A DNA stretch of 64,000 nt from the NCBI GenBank assembly GCA_002238445.1, contig MPML01000005.1:1-64000 (forward strand). Reading direction: 5' to 3'. The notes beneath the pieces are model-generated. The model was not told where the DNA came from. It ran no database searches and saw nothing but the letters and a program-made list of their open reading frames with translations. This document shows, one piece after another, positions 1 through 9,225 of the stretch. A program made the position numbers and the translations under genes. Numbering within the stretch: position 1 is the stretch's first letter; the number at the start of each line of letters is the position of its first letter. The stretch is from Caldilineaceae bacterium bin5 (GTDB taxonomy: Bacteria; Chloroflexota; Anaerolineae; Caldilineales; Caldilineaceae).

Positions 1-112
1 GTCGTCAAAGTGGGCTATCATTCGCTTGGTCCTCCTGGTGAGCTACCTTGGTTGTTCGAGACTTCCAAAGTTATCTCACCAGGGGACTTTTTTCAAACAC
101 TAACTAGCATAA

Positions 113-1297
113 GGCCCTAATACAGAGGATCCGCGCGGCGGGGCATGGCTTGACTGGATCGAGCAAAACCATCCAGAGGAGTACGATGCTGCCCTGGCTA
201 CTGTCTGGCCTACGTCTATACCGGCTTTTTCCTCCTATGGTACAAATAGGACGGATCTTGCCAGCCGAATTAGAGAAATCCGAGAGGATTTTCGATGGGG
301 AACGGATGACTATCCAAATGGAACTGCACAATACTACGTGCTGCCCTTTGCGGAGGAGCTGTCACAGACCGCATGGATTAGTGATCACGCGCTAGACTTT
401 CTCGCTTGTGCTGACCCCGAACGCCCCTTCTTTGCCCACATCAGTTATGTCCAGCCGCACGCGCCGTCCTGTCCGCCCGCTGAGTACATGGAGCGAATAG
501 ACCGGTCCCATATACCGGAACCAGTGCCGCCCGAATGGGAAGACGACCCCTTGGCACCCCATTGCTTTGCACAGGGCGGTTTCCGGGGCGATACGGCGGT
601 TTGGCGCGACCGTCGTCATTACTATTTGGCAGATGTTTCCCATTTGGACCATCAACTTGGACTGGTGCTCGACGCACTCGAAGATTCGGGCCGGTGGGAG
701 GAGACCGTTCTCATTTTTCTGTCCGACCACGGAGATCTGCTCTACGATCATGGATTCTTTGGCAAGGGCGAGAGGCACTATGACGCTTGTGTGCGCATTC
801 CTCTAGTTGTGGCCGGTGCAGGGTTGCGGCAAGGGCTCAAGTGCGATGCCCTAGTTCAGCTTGAGGATATCATGCCAACAGTCTTGGAACTCGCGGGCTT
901 GCCGCAGCCGCAGCTCCCTAAAAGCGGCACCCACTTTTTGGAGGGGACCCAATCGGCACTCCCCGGTGCTTCGCTGCTGCCGTGGTGCCGCGGTGAACAG
1001 CCTTCCGACTGGCGCGATGCCGTCTACATCGAGAGCTACAACAACACGAATAGCAGGACACCGCAGAACTGGGCCCGCACGATCCGGACCCATGAATGGC
1101 GCTATACGCTCTACCCAGGCGGCGCTGGCGAGCAGCTATTCCATATTTCGGACGATGCCGACGAGACTCGAAACCTGGCCGGAGACGCCAGCAAGGCCAA
1201 GATTCGAGGCGCCATGCGCGACCGTCTCCTGGAAGCGGTTATTCTGCAGGACTACCCGCATCCGCCGCGAGATCTGTTCGCTCTAGGGGTACACTGA
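113..1297 (+). CDS. Sulfatase, C-terminal part, 5' end broken or outside the window
   Basis: The frame ending at 1297 is the metal-binding and C-terminal portion of an alkaline-phosphatase-fold sulfatase, which hydrolyses sulfate esters of sugars. The motif LSDHGDLLYDHGFFGKG (about 719-769) supplies the usual Asp-His metal ligands. It is followed by the family's R-I-P-L-V-V segment and a typical C-terminal L-F-x-I-x-D-D-x-D-E-x-x-N-L-A stretch. The frame stays protein-like back to 113, where an in-frame TAA at 110-112 blocks it, and no good start codon lies between. The catalytic C/S-x-P-x-R site is not in the window. Bases 1-117 are open in another frame, which could be the continuation across a frameshift near 110-120, but that segment is too short to prove it. 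Sulfated-glycan use is inferred from the neighbouring importer and glycosidases. Confidence 0.75.
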   Translation, partial: GPNTEDPRGGAWLDWIEQNHPEEYDAALATVWPTSIPAFSSYGTNRTDLASRIREIREDFRWGTDDYPNGTAQYYVLPFAEELSQTAWISDHALDFLACADPERPFFAHISYVQPHAPSCPPAEYMERIDRSHIPEPVPPEWEDDPLAPHCFAQGGFRGDTAVWRDRRHYYLADVSHLDHQLGLVLDALEDSGRWEETVLIFLSDHGDLLYDHGFFGKGERHYDACVRIPLVVAGAGLRQGLKCDALVQLEDIMPTVLELAGLPQPQLPKSGTHFLEGTQSALPGASLLPWCRGEQPSDWRDAVYIESYNNTNSRTPQNWARTIRTHEWRYTLYPGGAGEQLFHISDDADETRNLAGDASKAKIRGAMRDRLLEAVILQDYPHPPRDLFALGVH

Positions 1298-1454
1298 TGG
1301 ACAGAGCATTTACCAGGGAAAACTTGCAATTTTGCCTCTTATCTGGTGCTTATTTCTAACTTCCAGGAAGTAGGGAAAGCAGAATCGATTTCTATGCGTC
1401 ACCCCAGCGGAAAGTCCTAGAGTCGTTTGGGACCTTCATCTGAATGGAAGCGCG

Positions 1455-2354
1455 ATGGTCTCTTTTTTTAAGACAAATCAACAACGTGAAGCGTTGTACG
1501 GCTGGTTATTTGCGCTGCCCGCTATTATTGGCCTCGTAGTTTTTGACGTCGGACCGATGGCGGCTTCGGTGTTGATTTCATTTACCGAGTGGAACGGCGT
1601 TACGCCCCCGCAATGGGTTGGTTTGGCCAACTATGAGGAGATACTGTTTCGCGACGAGTTGTTCATGCTTTCCATGCGGATCACAACGATTTTCGCCTTT
1701 GTTTCGATTCCTCTGAATCTAGTCACGGGATTCCTGCTCGCATTGCTGCTCAACCAGAAGATTCGCGGGCAGTCTTTGATGCGTACGCTCTACTACCTTC
1801 CTTCGATTGTGCCGCTGGTTGCGGTAGCGGCTCTGTGGCGCTGGATCTTCCTAAAGCGTTTTGGTCTGCTGGACATCGGGTTGGCGATGATGGGAATACA
1901 GGCCCCAGACTGGCTGGGTGATCCCAATTGGGTGTTGCCCGCATTTATTGTAATGGGTTTGTGGGGCGTAGGGGGAGGGATGCTAATCAATCTTGCTGGG
2001 CTGCAGGCCATCCCTACGGATCTGTACGACGCAGCATCTATTGACGGCGCCAACGCCTTTCAGCGTCTGCTTAACGTGACGATTCCGATGATGACGCCCT
2101 TGATTCTGTTCAACCTTGTCATGGGAATCATTGGCGGCCTCCAAGTGTTTGTAGTCGCATTTGTAATGACCGGCGGGGGACCAAGCAATGCTTCGCTGTT
2201 TTACATGCTGCATCTTTATCGCAATGCGTTCGAGTACTTCCGGCTTGGCTACGGATCATCTCTGGCGCTGGTTCTTTTCCTCTATATCATTGTCTTGTCG
2301 GCGCTAGTGTTCCGGTCGTCAACAGCCTGGGTCTACTATGAAGGTAACCGTTAA
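1455..2354 (+). CDS. Sugar ABC transporter permease, MalF/UgpA type
   Basis: Inner-membrane permease of a carbohydrate uptake-1 ABC importer. The 299 residues carry about six hydrophobic segments and the cytoplasmic EAA-type loop DLYDAASIDGANAF (around residues 190-205) followed by a Pro about 12 residues later, which contacts the ATPase. The ATG at 1455 is preferred. A partner permease starts 27 bases after its stop. No solute-binding protein or ATPase lies beside it, so the binding protein is probably upstream of the window and the ATPase may be a shared MsiK-like protein. Substrate is unknown; the flanking sulfatases and beta-propeller glycosidases suggest a glycan fragment. Confidence 0.9.
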   Translation: MVSFFKTNQQREALYGWLFALPAIIGLVVFDVGPMAASVLISFTEWNGVTPPQWVGLANYEEILFRDELFMLSMRITTIFAFVSIPLNLVTGFLLALLLNQKIRGQSLMRTLYYLPSIVPLVAVAALWRWIFLKRFGLLDIGLAMMGIQAPDWLGDPNWVLPAFIVMGLWGVGGGMLINLAGLQAIPTDLYDAASIDGANAFQRLLNVTIPMMTPLILFNLVMGIIGGLQVFVVAFVMTGGGPSNASLFYMLHLYRNAFEYFRLGYGSSLALVLFLYIIVLSALVFRSSTAWVYYEGNR

Positions 2355-2381
2355 GCCCGATGGTCATTTGAGGTAGTGGGT

Positions 2382-3281
2382 ATGGCGCGAACGATTCCGT
2401 ACGCAGTCAAAGGACCTGTAGCGTCCATATGGGGCGTGCTCTCCAATCCATACAGGTTGAAGAGTCTATTAGGCAGAGTCGTCCTATATTTGGTTCTGCT
2501 CGCCGGCGCGGTCCTGGTGACGATTCCCTTTATCTGGCTGATTTCGAGCTCTCTCAAGCCGCAGGCCCAGTTGGTTGCTTTTCCACCGATCTGGATCCCG
2601 AATCCAATCCTGTGGGAGAACTATCCCAAGGCGTTGACAGCCCTGCCCTTTGCACGATTCATCGCCAATACATTAATAATCGCGACAGGTGCAACCCTCG
2701 GCACTTTGGTCAGCAGCAGTATGGGAGCCTTTGCCTTCGCGCGGCTGCGCTGGCGCTTCCGTGACGTCGTCTTCTTTGCATTGTTGCTTACGATAATGTT
2801 GCCGGGGCAGATAACGATGATTCCGCGGTTTGTGCTCTTCGCCAAGTTGGGTTGGGTCAACACGTATTTGCCCCTAATCGTGCCAGCATGGTTCGCAAAC
2901 CCGTTCTTCGTTTTCCTGATGCGGCAGTTCTTTATGGGACTACCGACAGAGTTGGACGACGCAGCCCGCATAGACGGCGCAAGCATCTTCGGCATTTACT
3001 GGCGGATCATGCTGCCACTGAGCAAGCCGGTGCTGGCCACTGTTGCGCTGTTCTCGGTCCAGCATCATTGGAATGCCTTTATCGGCCCTCTTATCTATCT
3101 GCACGATCTGGACAAGTTCACGGCAGCGATAGGTTTGAGATACTTTGTTACAGATACACAGGTCCATTATAGTCTTCAGATGGCAGCGTCGGCGGCCTTT
3201 TCGATTCCGATTATCGTGCTGTTCTTTGTCGGGCAGCGATATTTCATCCAGGGCATCGTGTTCACGGGAGTGAAGGGGTAA
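2382..3281 (+). CDS. Sugar ABC transporter permease, MalG/UgpE type
   Basis: Second permease of the same importer as the gene ending at 2354. It has an N-terminal membrane segment followed by a periplasmic stretch, then further hydrophobic segments. The EAA-type loop ELDDAARIDGASIF lies near residues 190-205. The C-terminus V-F-T-G-V-K-G is typical of MalG-type permeases. I prefer the ATG at 2382 over the GTG six bases earlier; an AGGT stretch precedes it. Forms a heterodimeric channel with its neighbour and is very likely co-transcribed with it. Confidence 0.9.
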   Translation: MARTIPYAVKGPVASIWGVLSNPYRLKSLLGRVVLYLVLLAGAVLVTIPFIWLISSSLKPQAQLVAFPPIWIPNPILWENYPKALTALPFARFIANTLIIATGATLGTLVSSSMGAFAFARLRWRFRDVVFFALLLTIMLPGQITMIPRFVLFAKLGWVNTYLPLIVPAWFANPFFVFLMRQFFMGLPTELDDAARIDGASIFGIYWRIMLPLSKPVLATVALFSVQHHWNAFIGPLIYLHDLDKFTAAIGLRYFVTDTQVHYSLQMAASAAFSIPIIVLFFVGQRYFIQGIVFTGVKG

Positions 3282-3343
3282 AAGAGAGAAAGTTGCTCGG
3301 CGAGGGCGGAAAAACATGGACCGACAAATTGCGGAGAGACAAC

Positions 3344-4198
3344 ATGAAATCCCTGAATAAAGAACCAGTTCCGATGACCGAGGAACAGAAATTCTTCTTT
3401 GACTTACGCGGGTGGATCCTGTTACCGGGCGTTCTCTCAGAAGAGGAAATCGGTACGATGAAAGCAGAGGCCTACGGTGTTGACGAGGCCGAGAAGTTTC
3501 AGTCGGTTAATCCCAAACAGTCGTTTCAGGGATCACTGCAGACATTGCTTGACCACCCGGCCATCGCGGGCGTGCTAAGTGAGATCCTGGCGGAGGAGCC
3601 TTTTCTTTCCGACGACTACTACGCTTTCCGTTGCGAGAATTCTTTCATTACTATCCGACCGCCAGGTTGGAGCAAGAAAGAGCGAAGGGACGGCGGTTTG
3701 CCGCATGTGGTGCGTCCGCCGCAGCAGGCCAATGCGATGCGCTATCAGGCGGCCGGGGGAAAGATTTTTGCCGGACTAACGCGCGTGGTATGGGAACTCG
3801 AAGAAGTCAAGTCCGGGCAGGGCGGCACGTCTTTCCTCAGTGGATCGCACAAGGCGCATTTCAGCTTCGGTGGGCCTGACCGCTACCGACCAAACGTAAG
3901 CGATTCGTCCTGGGAGAACAGTATCCGGGATATGATGGAGGACTACAGCTGCCCGGCAGGGTCGGCAGTCATTTTCACGGAGAGTCTGGTCCATGCAGCC
4001 AACGACTGGACGAACCCGGATAATCCCCGCTGCGCAGTATTCAACTGCTACAATTCACTGTGGGCGCAGTGGCACCGGCTCAATCTCGACCACGATGTCA
4101 TTCAGGCCATGCCGGCGAAACGCCGTTCGCTGTTTCGCGGTGTGTGGCAGATCGGCGGGGAAAACTACGCGTATTCGCAAGACAACCGCAGCTTGTAA
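3344..4198 (+). CDS. Phytanoyl-CoA dioxygenase (PhyH) family protein, atypical metal site
   Basis: PhyH-superfamily protein of 284 residues, double-stranded beta-helix fold, normally Fe(II)/2-oxoglutarate-dependent oxygenases acting on lipids, sugars or small metabolites. The family pattern is seen in G-G-T-S-F-L-S-G-S-H-K, A-V-I-F-T-E-S-L-V-H and the later Arg (N-P-R-C-A-V-F). The usual H-x-D iron motif is not visible where expected; the corresponding stretch reads L-P-H-V-V-R-P-P, so His is present but Asp is not. I chose the ATG at 3344 because GGAGAG sits 5 bases upstream; a TTG at 3293 lacks such a site. It follows the two permeases by 62 bases and may belong to their operon. Substrate unknown. 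Confidence 0.75.
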   Translation: MKSLNKEPVPMTEEQKFFFDLRGWILLPGVLSEEEIGTMKAEAYGVDEAEKFQSVNPKQSFQGSLQTLLDHPAIAGVLSEILAEEPFLSDDYYAFRCENSFITIRPPGWSKKERRDGGLPHVVRPPQQANAMRYQAAGGKIFAGLTRVVWELEEVKSGQGGTSFLSGSHKAHFSFGGPDRYRPNVSDSSWENSIRDMMEDYSCPAGSAVIFTESLVHAANDWTNPDNPRCAVFNCYNSLWAQWHRLNLDHDVIQAMPAKRRSLFRGVWQIGGENYAYSQDNRSL

Positions 4199-4305
4199 AC
4201 TGGGACAGCTCTTGGTTTTGAAGCTCGCAGAGCCTTGCCCCACGTGCTGGACTTTGTGTTGCTTGTCTTCTCCAATCTTCCTGCATTGGAGACGCATCGA
4301 AAGGG

Positions 4306-5241
4306 TTGCACTTCTTGGATGCCATTCCACTTGAACTGAGGACGCCAAACTACCGCGCTACCGAACTGACGGGAATCGGCTACGACCCTACGCTTGACCG
4401 GCAGGATCCGAGCAACGTGATCAAGGTGGCAGATTCATACTATGTTTGGTATACGCAAAGGCCGGCTGGAGTCGAACCATATGCGTCAACGATTTACTAC
4501 GCCACTTCCGCGGACGGAATCAGTTGGGTTGATCGAGGCCAGGCGCTGGACAGAGGTCCAACCAGCGCGTGGGACAGCTTCGGTGTGATCACTCCTTATG
4601 TGGCTGTAGCGGGAGGACGGTACTACCTCTACTATACTGCTACATCCGATGTGGAGCCCTTTGGCACAAATAGCACGCTGCGGCATATCGGCGTAGCCGC
4701 CGCGGACAGTCCAGAAGGTCCCTGGCAGAGGATCGCTCATGCCCCAATTCTCAGCCCCAGCCCAGAAGCGACATCCTTCGACTCGCTGCTCGTCGACGAC
4801 ACGCACGTGATCGTTAGGGGCGGCAGGTACTGGCTCTATTTCAAGGGTCGGAGCCCAGAACTGAAACCGGACGAGACGAAGTGGGGATTGGCAATCGCCG
4901 ACGACCCTGCCGGCCCTTTTCGCAAGAATGAGCGAAATCCGGTTCTGGGCAGCGGTCATACTGTGTGCGTCTGGCCGCACCGGGAAGGGGTGGCGGCGCT
5001 TGTGGACAACGCCGGGCCGGAGCGGTTTACGGTCCAATATGCCGATGATGGGATCCACTTTCGACGTGCGGCCTCTTTGGCGTTCGTCCACACCGGGTGT
5101 GGGCCCTACGATCCTGATGCATTCGCGGATGCAAGCTACGGTCGCGGAATTAGTTGGGGTGTGGCGCAAGAGCGTCATGATGGCCGTCTGTATATCGTTC
5201 GTTTCGACTGTGAACTTCGGGCACCGCCCGAGGCATCTTAG
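4306..5241 (+). CDS. Five-bladed beta-propeller glycosidase-like protein (GH43/GH32/GH130-type)
   Basis: About 311 residues with the repeated beta-propeller pattern of GH43-like enzymes: R/D-x-D-P-S near the N-terminus, Y-Y-V-W-Y-T-Q, I-Y-Y-A-T-S-A-D-G-I-S-W, a central R-Y-Y-L-Y-Y-T, D-D-T-H-V-I-V-R-G-G-R-Y-W-L-Y-F-K-G, and D-D-G-I-H-F near the end. Probably acts on a terminal sugar of a glycan. No signal peptide is evident, so a cytoplasmic or uptake-coupled role is likely. There is no early ATG; TTG at 4306 or, with GAAAGGG at a better spacing, TTG at 4315 are the candidates. A second homologue with the same layout starts at 6628, with a sulfatase between them. Confidence 0.65.
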   Translation: MHFLDAIPLELRTPNYRATELTGIGYDPTLDRQDPSNVIKVADSYYVWYTQRPAGVEPYASTIYYATSADGISWVDRGQALDRGPTSAWDSFGVITPYVAVAGGRYYLYYTATSDVEPFGTNSTLRHIGVAAADSPEGPWQRIAHAPILSPSPEATSFDSLLVDDTHVIVRGGRYWLYFKGRSPELKPDETKWGLAIADDPAGPFRKNERNPVLGSGHTVCVWPHREGVAALVDNAGPERFTVQYADDGIHFRRAASLAFVHTGCGPYDPDAFADASYGRGISWGVAQERHDGRLYIVRFDCELRAPPEAS

Positions 5242-5265
5242 AGTTGGCACAGCGGCGACAGCACA

Positions 5266-6600
5266 ATGACTGACAGTCCAAACGTACTGTTCATTCTCAG
5301 CGACCAACATCGATTCTGTTCCATGCCGGGCGTGGACGGATGCGAGGTGCTTGCGCCGAACCTGGAGCGGTTGCAGCGCGCGGGCACAACGTTTACAAAC
5401 TGCTTTAGCAACTACCCCGTGTGCGCGCCGGCGCGCGGCATGCTGATGAGCGGCCGCTGGCCCAGCGACACGGGCGTTGTCAACAATCTGTCCGAGTTGG
5501 AACCTTCGTCTGGTTCTTTGGCTGAAATCTTCGCGAGGGACGGGTACCAGACCTGCTTCATTGGAAAGTGGCATCTGCACGCGGGACCACCGGAAACGAT
5601 CGACGGCAACGACCGGTATCTCCCGCAGGGGCCGGGCCGTCACGGGTTTGAGCGCATGAACGTCTGGACCGAGACGAATCGCCACTGGGACAGCGTACGA
5701 TACGAGGAAGAGACCGGCGCGGCGGTACGTACACGCGGCTACAATGCCACGCTGATGACCGATGAGGCGCTGCAATTCTTGGGTGAACGGGACCCTACGC
5801 GGCCGTTCTTTCTCTTTCTCAGTCTGAATCCGCCCCATCCACCTCTTGACGACGCGCCGCCGGACTGTCTGGCACTTTATAGCGATCGCTCTTTGTCGGT
5901 GCGCCAGAATGTACCGGAGGCGCTGTCTTCGGGGGCAAAGTTAGTGCCTGCCGGAGCCCATCGGAATCAGGTGACGATGACGCTCCAGGAGCAGTTGGGC
6001 CAGTACTATGCACATATCAGCGCGGTCGATAAGGAAATTGGGCGCTTGCTCTCGGCGCTAGAGGAGTTGGATGAACTGGCGAATACTTTGGTCGTGTATA
6101 GCTCCGATCACGGGGACATGCTGGGCTCACAAGGGAAGCTGCGAAAAGGTGCTTTCTACTAAGAGTCCGCCCAGGTTCCCCTTGTGGTAGCGTGGCCGGG
6201 GAGGATTGAAGTTGGTCAGAACAGTGAGATGTTGGTCGGACTGATCGATATATACCCTACTTTGCTGGGACTTTGCGGTCGTCCTGTTCCGGACAGCGCC
6301 AGGGGCGAGGATCTTTCGGCAGGCATCCTGGCTAAACAGAATACCGGCTCCCGTTATGTTCTCCATTTCATCACAGACCAGAATGACCCCGAATTTCGGG
6401 CAGGCAGTCGCGGTCTGCGTACAGAGCGCCACCTCTACTTCACAGATGGAATCGAGGAGCACCTTTTCGACACACTGGAAGATCCTTTTGAGCTGCGAAA
6501 TCTGGCAGCGGATCCGTCCTATGGCAATCTTAAGTCGTTGCTGACGGAGTGCCTCCTAGGTGCCTTGCCTCCCGCTATGTCGATACGCCAGCCAGAGTGA
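5266..6600 (+). pseudogene. Sulfatase with an in-frame stop codon
   Basis: A complete sulfatase reading frame broken by one TAA at 6160-6162. Upstream are the metal motif I-L-S-D-Q-H (Asp13) and the catalytic C-A-P-A-R at residues 53-57, where Cys is converted to formylglycine, then G-K-W-H and the second metal motif S-S-D-H-G-D-M-L-G. Downstream, in the same frame, E-S-A-Q-V-P-L-V-V-A-W-P-G-R and a normal sulfatase C-terminus continue to 6600. In homologues this junction usually reads F-Y-E-E-S, so a G-to-T change (GAA to TAA) explains the break. The product would lack the last third. It may be a true pseudogene, a recent mutation or a consensus error. Confidence 0.85.
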
Positions 6601-6627
6601 TCGTGGGCATTATGGGGGGCGCAGAGC

Positions 6628-7536
6628 ATGGATGGTGACCTGAAAATCACATTTGAGTATAGCGAGGCCTACGGTCTTGGCTATGAGCCGGGCATCACTC
6701 GCCGGGATCCCAGTTGTATTATATTGGCAGGTGGGCAGTTCCATGTTTGGTACACGAGGACTCCTAACGGCCCGTCAGGCTACGACGCCACTGTTTGGCA
6801 CGCGACTTCCACGGACGGGATCCGCTGGGAGGAGCAGGGCGAGGCGCTTTCCCGCGGCGGCGCGGGCGACTGGGATGAACAGTGCGTCTTCACACCAAAC
6901 ATTTTGGTCGCCGAAGGCCGATACTTTCTCTTCTATACTTCGGTTGAGAAACCATACTCGGAAGAGGCGCTCACTGCCATCGGCGTTGCGTATGCCGATT
7001 CACCGGCCGGGCCGTGGACGAAAGGCGCGGGAAATCCCGTTTTGGGTACGGGAAGCGACATTGCTTGGGACAGCCACAGGGTGGACGATTCCTGTCTCGT
7101 CGTGCGGGATGGACGCTACTGGCTCTATTACAAGGGCCGCCAGAAAGGACTGAGTCCGCGTGAGACCAGAATGGGGCTTGCCGTGGCCGAAGGACCTCTG
7201 GGTCCATACCGGAAGGCTGAAGAGAATCCTCTAGTTGAGGGAGGACACGAGGTCTGCGTATGGCGGCAGGGGACAGGCGTGGCGGCACTTGTCCAACCCA
7301 ACGGTCCGGAGGGCGGGACGTTGCGGTACAGCGAGGACGGCATTCATTTTCGCAGTTGCGCTGTATTGAGACCTCCGCAGGCCCCTGGACCGTATCGCGC
7401 GGACTTTCTTGAGGATGAACCGCAGGGCGCTGGCATCGAATGGGGGCTTCACATCAACTTGCGATCGCGACAGTTGCCATTTCTGGAACGCTTTACCAGT
7501 TCGGAGTTGGTGGGTGACTGGCATCTGACCCACTGA
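6628..7536 (+). CDS. Five-bladed beta-propeller glycosidase-like protein (GH43/GH32/GH130-type)
   Basis: 302 residues, clearly related to the protein ending at 5241. Shared landmarks are G-Y-E-P-G-I-T-R-R-D-P-S, F-H-V-W-Y-T-R, V-W-H-A-T-S-T-D-G-I-R-W, R-Y-F-L-F-Y-T-S, D-G-R-Y-W-L-Y-Y-K-G-R and E-D-G-I-H-F. These are repeated blades with acidic residues in the positions used by GH43-like enzymes. The exact family and substrate cannot be fixed by eye. ATG at 6628 follows a G-rich stretch 4-10 bases upstream. It lies 27 bases after the broken sulfatase, and the pair of propellers flanking a sulfatase suggests stepwise removal of sulfate and sugar. Confidence 0.68.
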   Translation: MDGDLKITFEYSEAYGLGYEPGITRRDPSCIILAGGQFHVWYTRTPNGPSGYDATVWHATSTDGIRWEEQGEALSRGGAGDWDEQCVFTPNILVAEGRYFLFYTSVEKPYSEEALTAIGVAYADSPAGPWTKGAGNPVLGTGSDIAWDSHRVDDSCLVVRDGRYWLYYKGRQKGLSPRETRMGLAVAEGPLGPYRKAEENPLVEGGHEVCVWRQGTGVAALVQPNGPEGGTLRYSEDGIHFRSCAVLRPPQAPGPYRADFLEDEPQGAGIEWGLHINLRSRQLPFLERFTSSELVGDWHLTH

Positions 7537-7883
7537 GTTGTAACCAATTCCTACTCACAGCGTTTAGAATAGCCGAAGAGTTAAATGCCATGAGTGGGAT
7601 TCATGTCGAGGTATTCACTCTGTGAGGGATTGAATCAAGGAAGCCTGATCCAAGTAAGAGATCGAGAGCCATTGTCGTCGACCTGTCTTGACTTTTCTTC
7701 GGAGAACCCGGGTCGTAGATTCCGGGACAACTCAAGAAAGTTTTCCACCATCGCAGCGTTACGCCGCCCTTGGCGACGCTGTTGGCTAAACCAGAACCAA
7801 TAACCGCTCGTGCACCTGATCATAGTGTTTTTGATGATCTTGAGGCAGATCAGTACCGTCTCTTATAGACGAAGGAACTTAGC
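7537..7883. other. Intergenic stretch without a supported gene
   Basis: No reading frame here shows protein-like composition or a good start. A GAAGGAA ribosome-binding site for the next gene lies at about 7871-7877. Nothing else recognisable. Confidence 0.5.
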
Positions 7884-8966
7884 ATGACGACATTCGAAGC
7901 TGCCACAAGAGAACTGACAGTTTCCGAAAATGGCTCTTTAGACTCGGGAAGGGAGGACGGGGAACCACTCGGGCAGAAGACAAATTCGATCCGCTGGCTT
8001 CAGAAACAGGTGATGCGGAAAGCCGGGGAATTGCCCACTGATTTCAGCAGCCAGGCAGATTGGGAGTTGTTTCGAGACAGGATCAGGAGCGAACTGCCGG
8101 CGACTAATGGTATTCCTGAGTTTCCGGCATTGCGTGAGAGTCTGGTGCGCGGCCGCATCCAGGTCGGGGCAGAGTCAATATGTGAACGAGTTGATATTTA
8201 TGTAGACGAGGACTACGCTATTCCGGCATTTGTTTTCCTGCCAGCGCAAACGCCGGCGAAGCAGATGCCGGGGCTGGTTTGGAATCCAGGTTGGCCGGAA
8301 GACAAGTGGAAACCGGCATATCAGGCCTTTGCGGTTCGGATGGCAGAGCAGGGCTTCGCGGTCCTGGTCCTTGATCATGCTCCCTTTGGAGAGACTTCTC
8401 CTATGAAGGACAAGGCAGACATGGGGATGTCCTTGCTGATGGGGATGGGGGATGTTCTAGGGGTGAGCCAGTTAGGATTGCGGGCTGCGGAGACGATGCG
8501 GGCGGGTGAGTATCTGCGAGCGCGGGCTGATGTTGATGAGCAAAGGGTTGCGATCTCCGGGCTGTGTCAGGGGGGTATGGATACGTGGCTGGTTGGGGCG
8601 CTGGATGAACGGTTTTGCGCGGCTGCGCCGTTGTGCGCTGCGACTACGTATGAGGTGCATATGGTCGAAATGGCGTCATATTTCGCCAATGCAGACTCTT
8701 CGCCCTTTCCTTTCGGCATTCTGAACGTGTGTGATATCCAGCACTTGCACGCGGCGATTGCGCCGCGACCTCTCCTGGTGCGGGCCAATTTGGGGGACCA
8801 GTGGTGGCCGGTTAGCGGGTTTGATGATGTCGAGACATTGACCCGCCAGGTATACCGACTCTACGATGCTGAAGACAGGGTCGATTTCAGGGCGGAGGTT
8901 CATGAACACAACCTGACTGGTCCATTTGCCGATGCGCTTGAGACGTTCCTGCTGCAGTATGTATAA
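7884..8966 (+). CDS. Alpha/beta hydrolase, acetyl-esterase/dienelactone-hydrolase-like, Cys in nucleophile position
   Basis: 360-residue alpha/beta-hydrolase. The nucleophile elbow reads I-S-G-L-C-Q-G-G-M-D-T-W, placing Cys228 where most relatives of this esterase group have Ser (G-x-S-x-G). Cys is the nucleophile in dienelactone hydrolases, so the protein may still be active with altered chemistry. The C-terminal H-E-H-N-L-T-G (His340/His342) probably supplies the catalytic His. An earlier P-G-L-V-W-N-P-G-W-P-E-D segment matches the oxyanion-side loop of large bacterial esterases. No signal peptide. GAAGGAA precedes the ATG. Sits between the glycosidases and a sugar-acid dehydratase homologue, so deacylation of a sugar or hydrolysis of a lactone is plausible. 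Confidence 0.75.
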   Translation: MTTFEAATRELTVSENGSLDSGREDGEPLGQKTNSIRWLQKQVMRKAGELPTDFSSQADWELFRDRIRSELPATNGIPEFPALRESLVRGRIQVGAESICERVDIYVDEDYAIPAFVFLPAQTPAKQMPGLVWNPGWPEDKWKPAYQAFAVRMAEQGFAVLVLDHAPFGETSPMKDKADMGMSLLMGMGDVLGVSQLGLRAAETMRAGEYLRARADVDEQRVAISGLCQGGMDTWLVGALDERFCAAAPLCAATTYEVHMVEMASYFANADSSPFPFGILNVCDIQHLHAAIAPRPLLVRANLGDQWWPVSGFDDVETLTRQVYRLYDAEDRVDFRAEVHEHNLTGPFADALETFLLQYV

Positions 8967-9225
8967 GAGGTACAGCTGTACAGAGAACGGCATTTGTCCC
9001 GATTGACCCGGCCTTTGAGGTCATCTCTCGACTGGAAGTGGCAGGCGCCTAAGTCTGAACCTGCTCGAGCAGGGGACTTTGGAAAAGTTGTATGCTCGCG
9101 CCTGGAAATTCCAGTTTGAATTGGCGATGCGAAAACTGGGGGATGCTAGCTTTGCGGTTCTTCGATTTGAGTGAAGTTTCGTAAGTGGTTTTCTCAGAGA
9201 TTGAACAAGGCAACAGGTAATTGAT

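Noticed and set aside
4486-5838. 450-residue minus-strand open frame
   Set aside because: Antisense to the beta-propeller and sulfatase genes, Arg/Pro-rich and without motifs; a shadow of high-G+C coding sequence.
7594-7803. 69-residue open frame before the hydrolase
   Set aside because: Composition and codon use do not look coding and no start signal is present.
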